Assembly (NCBI GenBank): GCA_030526445.1
Contig: JAUNCV010000010.1
Coordinates: forward strand, 1-11,475
Origin: Bacteroidales bacterium
Lineage (GTDB): Bacteria > Bacteroidota > Bacteroidia > Bacteroidales > UBA3663
Direction of reading: 5' to 3'
DNA length: 11,475 nucleotides
Shown here: piece by piece, positions 1 to 5,997 of the stretch
Position numbering within the stretch: the first letter of the stretch is position 1
How the letters are laid out: each line of letters opens with the position of its first letter
Program-made: the position numbers and the translations under genes
Notes under the pieces: model-generated
Told to the model about the DNA's origin: nothing
Seen by the model: only the letters and a program-made list of their open reading frames with translations
The model's database searches: none

Positions 1-26
1 ATCTCACAAGAGTTACTTTTTCCCAA

Positions 27-803
27 TTAGTCAATTAAAGCAATAGCCTTGCTCAATTGGTGAAGAGATGAAATTGAGGGTTCAAAGTTAATATCATCGG
101 CGTTTGGATTCCAACTTACACCTTTAAGCCAAACAGCCTTACAACCCAAAGAAATTGCAGGCTCAATATCTTTATTATATGAATCACCAACAACAACGAT
201 GTCTTTGGTTGGCACATTGAGGCGTTCAATTGCAATTTGGAAAATTCTTGGATCAGGCTTACGCACTCCAACAACACCCGAATCTATTACATGACGGAAG
301 CATCGTAACAAACCAAAATCTTGTAACACAGATTCAAGATTTCCATAAAAGTTGCTGACCAATGCGAGTTGATAATCAGAAGAGAGTTCTTCTACAATTT
401 GCATAGCCTCCAACGTACAGCGACGAGCGTAATCATAACAAACTCCCGACATAAAGTCAACAAAATGATTTGTTAAATCTGTCATGTCATCAATAATGGG
501 GACCTCTCCATCACTAACAAGCTTCAAGGTTGTTAATAAGGATTCTTGGCTAAGCTCTCCCTCTGAAATCAAATAGTCAAGCTGAATGCCAAAACGGACC
601 TGCATGAGTTCGAAAAAATTATATTCTGATCGAACCAAATCCGGCTCCATTGACAGATATCTTTCGGCATAGATATATGCCTCTCGAAATCGGTCTTTCG
701 TGACAGGGAGAGAAGCCTGACAATAGGCATCCCACATCACTTCTGCCCAGTGCTTACCATTGCTATCTATAGTAGCACCATAATCAAGTATTACTGCTTT
801 CAT
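27..803 (-). CDS. HAD-superfamily (subfamily IA) hydrolase, probable phosphatase
   Basis: Predicted cytoplasmic phosphatase of the haloacid dehalogenase superfamily, 258 residues from the ATG at 803. The four HAD motifs are present in order: nucleophile Asp7 in ILDYGAT, Ser150 in LVSNF, Lys182 in VRKPDP, and the acidic pair Asp207/Asp212 in VVVGDSYNKDI. A helical cap of about 120 residues lies between motifs I and II, as in subfamily IA. The usual second Asp of motif I (DxD) is Gly here, as in YihX-type phosphatases, so activity is still plausible. An upstream in-frame ATG at 836 would add 11 residues before the first beta strand; I prefer 803 because MKAVILD is the usual family start. The gene overlaps the end of the preceding membrane-protein gene by 20 bases and is the last visible gene of a five-gene operon. 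Its likely job is dephosphorylating a pathway intermediate or product; the substrate is unknown. Confidence 0.85.
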   Translation of the reverse strand: MKAVILDYGATIDSNGKHWAEVMWDAYCQASLPVTKDRFREAYIYAERYLSMEPDLVRSEYNFFELMQVRFGIQLDYLISEGELSQESLLTTLKLVSDGEVPIIDDMTDLTNHFVDFMSGVCYDYARRCTLEAMQIVEELSSDYQLALVSNFYGNLESVLQDFGLLRCFRHVIDSGVVGVRKPDPRIFQIAIERLNVPTKDIVVVGDSYNKDIEPAISLGCKAVWLKGVSWNPNADDINFEPSISSLHQLSKAIALID

Positions 804-1860
804 TGTTATTTCTGGGGGAATCCCCCATATATTCATTGATAATTATTAATATTAAACCCAATGCAATCCACACGAATTCGCGGATGCGTGTTCCAAGACT
901 TACAGCAACAGCCAAAGGAAGCAAGTTGTCAAAATCCGCACCATAGCCTATGAGCCATAAAGACCATACAATACCACCTTCTCGAGTCCCCATTTGAAGT
1001 GGAGAAAAGAAAAGAACATTGGCAAACAAACTACTAAATGCCGATATACACAACGCTTCTACGTAGTCTATTGAAAAACCAATAGCCAGTCCTAGAAAAC
1101 AAAATTCAAGACAACCCACTAAGCGGGCCGCCAATTCGAGGAAAAGAGACAACAGCAATTTTCCCTTATAGAGATTAGGCAAAGACCTAATACTCTGATC
1201 AATAGAAGCTATAAGCACTCTATTCTTTTCGAACCAGGAAGCCACCTTCGGCCCCAGCAACGGCATACGAGACAATGATGCAAACAATGCCTCTACAAAC
1301 CCCAATTTGAATCCTTGGAAGAAAACAAAAAGGAGAAACACACAAAGTGCCACAACCGCCAATAGCAGAGAACACTTCCAAACAGAAGAGCACACAAACA
1401 TTGACAAAGCAACCAAGCAACCGATAATCCAAAAAAGGAAATGGCTACAAAAATGCATCATCGCATAAAGCATTACAGAACTGGTTGCATGCCCTAAGTC
1501 AGTTTGCTTTTTGAGAGCCCAAATTCTATAAGGCTCTCCACCTAACATTCCCAACGGAGTTATATAGTTCAGCGCATAGCCCGAAATTGTGTATCGTAAA
1601 ATGTCAATATACGGAATACGCACACCAGAAACGGACCAGACTATCATGCCCCAGGAAAGAGCATTGAGCACATAAATAACAAACCACAATCCCACACAAA
1701 GGACCAAAGTCTGCCACCCCATTAAAAGCATGTGGTTCCAAAGAACCTCTGGATCTGATTTCCATATCATCCAGACCAAAAGCCCAAAGCAAACAACAGA
1801 AACCGAAATTTTCAGCCAGCCTTTAGACTTTCGACAAGAGTGTACTTGCAATATGCTCAT
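784..1860 (-). CDS. UPF0104 / LPG-synthase transmembrane-region family protein (flippase-like)
   Basis: Integral membrane protein of 358 residues with about eight hydrophobic segments (roughly residues 15-33, 47-76, 125-156, 163-183, 235-262, 267-288 and 311-342, some of these double). The family signature is visible as ALNYITPLGMLGGEPYR (96-112) and FSPLQMGTREGG (285-296). This is the domain that forms the N-terminal flippase part of MprF (lysyl-phosphatidylglycerol) and also occurs alone in bacteria and archaea, often beside lipid or glycolipid genes. There is no soluble aminoacyl-transferase domain, so it is not a full MprF. The ATG at 1860 lies inside the preceding CDP-alcohol phosphotransferase gene (38-base overlap) and the TGA at 784 lies inside the HAD gene, implying coupled translation. 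The inferred role is moving, or helping to make, the lipid produced by its neighbours; no substrate can be named. Confidence 0.85.
   Translation of the reverse strand: MSILQVHSCRKSKGWLKISVSVVCFGLLVWMIWKSDPEVLWNHMLLMGWQTLVLCVGLWFVIYVLNALSWGMIVWSVSGVRIPYIDILRYTISGYALNYITPLGMLGGEPYRIWALKKQTDLGHATSSVMLYAMMHFCSHFLFWIIGCLVALSMFVCSSVWKCSLLLAVVALCVFLLFVFFQGFKLGFVEALFASLSRMPLLGPKVASWFEKNRVLIASIDQSIRSLPNLYKGKLLLSLFLELAARLVGCLEFCFLGLAIGFSIDYVEALCISAFSSLFANVLFFSPLQMGTREGGIVWSLWLIGYGADFDNLLPLAVAVSLGTRIREFVWIALGLILIIINEYMGDSPRNNNESSNT
813..827. repeat. GC-rich inverted repeat just before the HAD start codon
   Basis: The sequence tgggggaatccccca is an inverted repeat that can fold as six pairs, five of them G-C, around a three-base loop. 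It lies inside the 3' end of the membrane-protein gene and ends nine bases before the HAD ATG at 803, in an otherwise AT-rich setting. In the mRNA (minus strand) it would form a short stem-loop at the HAD translation start. No U tract follows, so it is not a terminator. It may be chance or may tune translation of the last gene. Confidence 0.4.
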
Positions 1861-2728
1861 ATTTTTGGCGCATATAAAACAACATAGCGTTAAACACTGT
1901 GAGTTCTACAACAAAATACAGCCATGGCATTCCACTCATGAGCGAGATGAAAAGAGTTATGGCACGCCAGTTGAAAGTAAGAATATTCGTAAACTTAAGC
2001 AAAGGAAGAGACTGCTGTCTGAAGAGCTCCGATAGTTGGGGCGAAATAACAGCATCTCCATTTGTTTGCAAAATACGTTTACGAAAAAACTGAAGATTTG
2101 GTGTAAGCTTTTCCTGCAAACGGGTATAGCCTAAATAAATCCATTGAATAAGTTTTTTTAATGGACTTACCCTCCACGATACTTTCTTATACTGTTCCAA
2201 CAGCAAATCCGCATCATCAAGCTCACTTCCACGCTTACCATTCACCATAAACAGATGAAAGTTGCGATAGTAGTCCGCCAATGCAGCCTGAACACGATGG
2301 CAATATCCACCAGAGGCTGCAAGAATCCAAATCCAGAAGCCGGCACTTGGTGTAAGACGCATACAGATACACACATAAATAGAGATAAACCATACATCTC
2401 CACAAGCGCCATCCAGAATTCTTCCAATACGACTGAATTTTCCTGTAAGTCGAGCCAATTGCCCATCGGCCGAATCACATATATCAGCTACAACCAAAAA
2501 CACCATACCAAGTAGATTGATTCGCCAATCGCTTGGATAAAAAAGCACTCCTGCGAAGGCTCCCAGAAACAAACCAACTATAGTAATGGCATTCGGGCTC
2601 CATCCCCACCTCTGTCCTAACAATGCGACTCGATAGCCTACAGGACGATAGAACCAAAGATCGATGGTCTCTTCAGTATCTGAATGCTTGAGGCTTGCGC
2701 CATATCTATGATTCTGCTCAGATGTCAC
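1823..2728 (-). CDS. CDP-alcohol phosphatidyltransferase family enzyme
   Basis: Membrane enzyme of 301 residues that should condense a CDP-activated alcohol with a second alcohol, releasing CMP. The CDP-OH-P signature starts at Asp85: DSADGQLAR, eight residues, Gly102, three residues, Asp106. The last Asp of the canonical GxxxDxxxD is Gly110, with Asp111 directly after it, so the fourth ligand is shifted by one. SPNAIT (44-49) before the first helix is typical of the family. Hydrophobic segments lie near 48-63, 70-84, 112-125, 130-148 and 254-285. A hydrophilic stretch at about 155-245 makes it longer than the usual ~200 residues. Translation starts at GTG 2728, because no ATG occurs before the signature. 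The start lies 3 bases after the ATP-grasp stop and follows an A9 run rather than a Shine-Dalgarno. It resembles phosphatidylinositol-phosphate or di-inositol-phosphate synthases in outline; the substrate is unknown. Confidence 0.88.
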   Translation of the reverse strand: MTSEQNHRYGASLKHSDTEETIDLWFYRPVGYRVALLGQRWGWSPNAITIVGLFLGAFAGVLFYPSDWRINLLGMVFLVVADICDSADGQLARLTGKFSRIGRILDGACGDVWFISIYVCICMRLTPSAGFWIWILAASGGYCHRVQAALADYYRNFHLFMVNGKRGSELDDADLLLEQYKKVSWRVSPLKKLIQWIYLGYTRLQEKLTPNLQFFRKRILQTNGDAVISPQLSELFRQQSLPLLKFTNILTFNWRAITLFISLMSGMPWLYFVVELTVFNAMLFYMRQKYEHIASTLLSKV

Positions 2729-2731
2729 GAA

Positions 2732-3574
2732 CTATTTTTTTTTATTAATTAACTTACAAATAGCCTTTGATGCCTCATGACGACAAGAACTGAAACTTGG
2801 AGCATCATTCACATCTATGACACACATTTTAGCAGGAGACGAAACTATTGCATCGAATCCAAAAACATCAAGATGCGTCAATGAAGCTATTTGAACCGAC
2901 AAATTCCTCAAAAGCGACTCGTCAACCCACATTTCTTGTGGAGCATCATTATGCACTTCATCACCAAACTTCGTATACCCACAAAGTTGCGGCAACATCC
3001 AATGGATCAGCTGACCTCCTACCACATAGGCCTTAACCAAGAAACCCGAAAGGTGACGAGTTATCACAATGTCAGAGTATCCCTCTTTCAACATACTTAA
3101 CAGCCTGTTGCTTGCCTCACTAACATCCTTCACATATAACACATCTCCTTGAGAAACTCCTTTTGAATGCATCCCCTTAATCCAACAAGGCATAAACGTC
3201 TGCAAAAAGGAAGTACTAAGAACACGCTTATCTGCAAGAGGATTATATGCACACCATTGCGGCACAAGTATTCCTGCATCTGTCAGAACCTGCAGCATAG
3301 CCTTTCTACTAAGGGCCAAGCGAACCGCAGAGGGGGAGTTTATTACACATTTTCCACCGCGTTCCAAGCAAATCAGCGAATCTTCACAACGCGCCATACT
3401 GACCACAATATCGGTCATTTGCAGTACTTGGTCCGAAAGATCTGTTTCCCTACAGAAAATCGCAGAATGCCCGTCTTGCCCAAGTTGTCGGGCAACAGCT
3501 TGAAGCAAAAGAGAATCTAGCACAACCTTTCCAGGTGAGAATTCAGGAGCACGACTAACAAGCAAAACTTTCAT
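2732..3574 (-). CDS. ATP-grasp domain protein (RimK/carboxylate-amine ligase-like)
   Basis: Soluble protein of 280 residues with the layout of small ATP-grasp ligases. Residues 1-75 form a Rossmann-like pre-ATP-grasp domain (MKVLLVSRAPEFSPGK). SPSAVRLALSRKAMLQVL (80-97) matches the family pattern in which a bound ligase helix begins the ATP-grasp fold. ITRHLSGFLVKAYVVGGQLI (171-190) is the central strand pair. FGFDAIV (238-244) and VIDVNDAPSF (252-261) carry the likely metal ligands Asp241, Asp254 and Asn256. Such enzymes activate a carboxylate as acyl-phosphate and join it to an amine or similar group. Its ATG overlaps the stop of the nucleotidyltransferase gene (ATGA at 3571-3574), so the two are translationally coupled. 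In a lipid-headgroup operon it could add an amino acid or similar group to the headgroup; that is inference. The family is broad and the substrate cannot be read. Confidence 0.8.
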   Translation of the reverse strand: MKVLLVSRAPEFSPGKVVLDSLLLQAVARQLGQDGHSAIFCRETDLSDQVLQMTDIVVSMARCEDSLICLERGGKCVINSPSAVRLALSRKAMLQVLTDAGILVPQWCAYNPLADKRVLSTSFLQTFMPCWIKGMHSKGVSQGDVLYVKDVSEASNRLLSMLKEGYSDIVITRHLSGFLVKAYVVGGQLIHWMLPQLCGYTKFGDEVHNDAPQEMWVDESLLRNLSVQIASLTHLDVFGFDAIVSSPAKMCVIDVNDAPSFSSCRHEASKAICKLINKKK

Positions 3575-4266
3575 CGCAAAAAATGACTTGCCTTCTCAAT
3601 ATCGTTTTTATGATCAATATCAAAAATCTTGCTAAACTCAAATGCCTTAATGTGCAATCCTGCCGACAATAGAGCTCTTTGATAGTTTCGCATGCGGCTC
3701 TTTCCCGAAGCTAAACATTCGCGCAAAACCGGAAATGCTGTACGAGTATCAAGCCCATAAATTCCGCCACTTACAAAAGTTCCATAGCTATCGCTGAACT
3801 CGATAATACGTTGTTCTGAATTTGTCGAAATCCAGAGCGGCTTCTCATCATCGACATAACGAGTCACTGCAAAAAGTCCGTCAAACTCGCATTGTGAAAA
3901 AGCCTCAATATAATCACAAAACTCCTTTTCCTGAAATACGGTATCAACCGTCGTGAGCACAAAACGCCCCTCAGGAAGCAGTTCGCTAAGTGAAGCAAAA
4001 CTATGCATTGAACTTTCCGTAGACTGAATACAAATCTGTAATCGAACATCGGGGTTAGATATCTGCCAATTCTTCAGATATTGCTCAACCTCTTTCATTT
4101 CTTTGTTAATGATTACACAAATGTTCTGAGCCTTCATCCTAACGAAAATTGAAAGCAATCGCGATAACAGCGTCTCGCCACAAACAGGCACAAGAGGCTT
4201 AGGAAGAAGAATACCGTCTTCCACTAAACGAGAACCTTTTCCTGCAGCTAAGATAGCATAGTTCAT
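3571..4266 (-). CDS. Nucleotidyltransferase (NTP_transferase family), first gene of the operon
   Basis: Predicted cytoplasmic enzyme of 231 residues that transfers NMP from an NTP to a phosphorylated small molecule, giving an NDP-activated substrate. It shows the GxGxR nucleotide loop in ILAAGKGSRL (5-14), Lys23 in PKPLVP, a mid-domain Asp108 in TTVDTVF where the family has its metal-binding Asp, and FDIDHKNDIEKA (215-226), equivalent to the common xDIDxxxDLxxA ending. The length suits a stand-alone catalytic domain without a left-handed helix. The ATG at 4266 gives the usual MxxxILAAG start; an in-frame GTG at 4281 would add five residues and is less likely. Paired with a CDP-alcohol phosphotransferase, it is most simply a CTP-dependent enzyme (compare inositol-1-phosphate, phosphocholine or phosphonate cytidylyltransferases), but neither the nucleotide nor the alcohol is proven by the sequence. 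Confidence 0.87.
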   Translation of the reverse strand: MNYAILAAGKGSRLVEDGILLPKPLVPVCGETLLSRLLSIFVRMKAQNICVIINKEMKEVEQYLKNWQISNPDVRLQICIQSTESSMHSFASLSELLPEGRFVLTTVDTVFQEKEFCDYIEAFSQCEFDGLFAVTRYVDDEKPLWISTNSEQRIIEFSDSYGTFVSGGIYGLDTRTAFPVLRECLASGKSRMRNYQRALLSAGLHIKAFEFSKIFDIDHKNDIEKASHFLR

Positions 4267-4306
4267 ATCGCGAATAGACACTTTTTCGTATTTTTAAAAA
4301 CGCACG

Positions 4307-4314
4307 CAAAGATA
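4307..4314 (-). promoter_or_regulatory. Bacteroidetes -7 element for the minus-strand operon
   Basis: Read on the minus strand this is TATCTTTG, an exact match to TAnnTTTG, the -7 element used by the primary sigma factor of Bacteroidetes. It would start transcription near 4300 and leave a leader of about 34 bases before the ATG at 4266. No good -33 TTTG sits at the expected 19-21 base spacing, which is common in this phylum but lowers certainty. Confidence 0.55.
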
Positions 4315-4451
4315 ATTCTTTTTTATATAACAGCGACTTTTAGGCACAATATTTATGCAAAAAAGGGGTTGAAAATTGTTTTTTTAGTTATTTTTGGGGT
4401 CTAAATAGCATTTTTTTCGCAAAAGATGAAGTATTTTTGAATTATTATGCA

Positions 4452-4459
4452 TACATTTG
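4452..4459 (+). promoter_or_regulatory. Bacteroidetes -7 element for the histone H1-like gene
   Basis: TACATTTG is an exact match to TAnnTTTG on the plus strand. Transcription would begin near 4466, giving a leader of about 38 bases before the ATG at 4504. This placement argues against the earlier in-frame ATG at 4447, which would lie upstream of the transcript start. The -33 element is weak. Two further TAnnTTTG matches, at 4389-4396 and 4432-4439, lie in T-rich sequence and are less convincing. Confidence 0.55.
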
Positions 4460-4503
4460 CAGTGTACAATCAAGTACTTTTACTAACATTTATCTTCGCT
4501 ACT

Positions 4504-4680
4504 ATGGAAGAACTCGTAAAATCTATCGAAGTGCTTTCTGCTGAATTCCTTAAAGAAGCAAATGCTCAAGCACTTAAGGGCAACAAGGCTGCTGGCCTTC
4601 GCGCTCGCAAAGCGGCACTTGAACTTATGAAACAGCTCAAGGAATTCCGCGCTGTATCTAACGAGGCAGCTAAAGCTTAA
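4504..4680 (+). CDS. Histone H1-like protein, Hc1 family (58 aa)
   Basis: Very small, slightly basic protein (8 Lys, 3 Arg, 8 Glu) predicted to be almost wholly helical. The block KGNKAAGLRARKAALELMKQ (25-44) matches the Hc1-like proteins found across Bacteroidetes, where the name comes from similarity to chlamydial histone H1-like Hc1. DNA binding and nucleoid compaction are assumed from the family name and little tested for these short forms. I start it at the ATG at 4504 (MEELVK) because the family begins there and because the promoter element at 4452 lies downstream of the alternative ATG at 4447. It has its own likely promoter and a strong terminator, so it is probably a single-gene transcript. 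Confidence 0.85.
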   Translation: MEELVKSIEVLSAEFLKEANAQALKGNKAAGLRARKAALELMKQLKEFRAVSNEAAKA

Positions 4681-4699
4681 TTGCTGCTTACCTTCTTAC

Positions 4700-4740
4700 A
4701 AGAAGCATCCATGAAAAACACATGCGATGCTTCTTTTTTA
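4700..4740 (+). terminator. Strong intrinsic terminator after the H1-like gene
   Basis: A perfect ten-pair stem joins aagaagcatc (4700-4709) to gatgcttctt (4726-4735). It can be extended inward by CATG/CATG (4710-4713 with 4721-4724, one bulged C) around a seven-base loop. The stem runs into six Ts at 4734-4739. It begins 19 bases after the H1-like stop codon and ends 24 bases before the DUF4105 start codon. Confidence 0.9.
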
Positions 4741-4764
4741 TGCGAAGACAACAACCTCTTTTCA

Positions 4765-5997
4765 ATGAAAAAAATTATTTCTTTACTTGTTGCTTTTTTG
4801 GTAGCCATCCCCTATTTATCTGCTCAAAACTTCTTCAGTGATTCTCTGGAGGTTAGCTTGCTGACCTGCGGACAAGGTCCTGATGCCTACGAACGCTTCG
4901 GACACACTGCAATTCGAATACACGATCTGAAACAGCAGCAAAACGATCTTGTTTTCCATTATGGAGTTTTTTCTTTCAACACGCCATTCTTCGTCTGGCG
5001 TTTCGTAAAGGGCGAAACCGACTACCAGTTAGGAGCTCAGGAAACGCATCGTTTTATCGAAGGATACAGAAGAAGAGGCCTTATGATGTTCGAGCAAAAA
5101 TTATCACTCAACCAAGCTCAGACATCCGAAGTTGCAAGACTTCTTATCGAAAACTATGCCCCTCAAAATCGAGTTTATCGCTATAACTACTTTTTTGACA
5201 ACTGTGCCACACGTCCTTTTCACCTCATTGGCAAAGCCTGCCAAAATGAAATTCGCTACGATTCGTTATGGTTGGAGCCCACTACCTACCGAACTCTGGT
5301 ACGAAACAAAACCCATAGTGGCACATGGTTAGATTTTGGAATAACCTTAGCTATCGGAATGGGTGCCGATCGTAGTATTGGGTTAGAGCAACAAATCTTC
5401 CTTCCCGATTATTTGGCAACAGCCTATGAACATGCGTCAGTAAATGGCCAACCTCTTGTGGCATCTACCGACACATTACTCACAATCTCTCCAGAAGTAG
5501 AGAAGTTAATCAACGCTCCCAAAAGCATCCTCGATCCTCTTCCTTTGTTGTCATTCATTTTATGCTTGGCAATGATACTGCTTGCCTATCGCATCAAACA
5601 GAACAAGCCAGAGGGAAAGCATGCCGATCGAGCATTAAAACTAAGCAACATTTTTGACACCATTTTCCTGTTCACAACAGGCATTGTTGCTGTTATAATT
5701 TGGTTCCTTTTGCTCGGTTCTGAGCATCCAACCGTCAACGAAAATTTAAATTGTGTATGGCTTTGGCCAACAAACTTGTGTTTTTGTGCTTTAATTTGGA
5801 CAAAAATACCGCAAAAAGTTCATCGTATCTATTTTTTGATTAACTTTGCGGCGCTCATTATATATTTCGCGTGCGTGACGAGCGGTTCTCAAGAGGCATC
5901 ACCCGAGGTTCTTCTGCTTGCCGCCATCCTTTTATTGCGATGTATTGAGCGCATATTCTTCAACGAAAAAGAGACTATTCCAGCTAACGCTAAATGA
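4765..5997 (+). CDS. Secreted DUF4105 (Lnb N-terminal-type) protein with C-terminal membrane domain
   Basis: Protein of 410 residues starting at ATG 4765, where MKKIISLLVAFLVAIPYLSA forms a clear signal peptide; translation from the open frame further upstream would cross the terminator hairpin. Residues about 25-215 match the DUF4105/Lnb_N domain, thought to have a permuted papain-like fold. The paired conserved segments are ERFGHTAIRI with His47 and FFDNCATRP with Cys147, the likely catalytic Cys/His pair, plus VFHYGVFSF (63-71). A C-terminal half with about five hydrophobic segments (258-275, 296-317, 327-345, 353-372, 380-398) anchors it in the inner membrane, so the domain should face the periplasm. 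Its TGA overlaps the next ATG (ATGA), tying it to the PafA-like gene. The family's activity (peptidase, amidase or acyltransferase) is not established; the stand-alone form is common in Bacteroidetes. Confidence 0.85.
   Translation: MKKIISLLVAFLVAIPYLSAQNFFSDSLEVSLLTCGQGPDAYERFGHTAIRIHDLKQQQNDLVFHYGVFSFNTPFFVWRFVKGETDYQLGAQETHRFIEGYRRRGLMMFEQKLSLNQAQTSEVARLLIENYAPQNRVYRYNYFFDNCATRPFHLIGKACQNEIRYDSLWLEPTTYRTLVRNKTHSGTWLDFGITLAIGMGADRSIGLEQQIFLPDYLATAYEHASVNGQPLVASTDTLLTISPEVEKLINAPKSILDPLPLLSFILCLAMILLAYRIKQNKPEGKHADRALKLSNIFDTIFLFTTGIVAVIIWFLLLGSEHPTVNENLNCVWLWPTNLCFCALIWTKIPQKVHRIYFLINFAALIIYFACVTSGSQEASPEVLLLAAILLLRCIERIFFNEKETIPANAK

Noticed and set aside
2735..2743. Nine-base T run (A9 in the minus-strand message) at the end of the ATP-grasp gene as a programmed frameshift that would fuse it to the CDP-alcohol phosphotransferase
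   Set aside because: Shifting by one base in either direction meets a stop within a few codons, so no fusion results; the Lys-Lys-Lys-stop ending is simple.
4267..4281. GTG at 4281 as the start of the nucleotidyltransferase
   Set aside because: ATG at 4266 gives the normal family N-terminus and a sensible leader from the -7 element; the five extra residues have no support.
4389..4439. Additional TAnnTTTG matches at 4389-4396 and 4432-4439 as promoters of the H1-like gene
   Set aside because: They lie in T-rich sequence where such matches are expected by chance and have no -33 element at proper spacing; kept only as possibilities in the findings.
4447..4503. Upstream ATG at 4447 as the start of the H1-like protein
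   Set aside because: The added residues are hydrophobic and unlike the Hc1 family, and the best -7 element (4452-4459) would lie inside the coding region.
4681..4764. N-terminal extension of the DUF4105 gene back to TTG 4681
   Set aside because: It would be translated through the terminator hairpin and would bury the clear signal peptide beginning at 4765.
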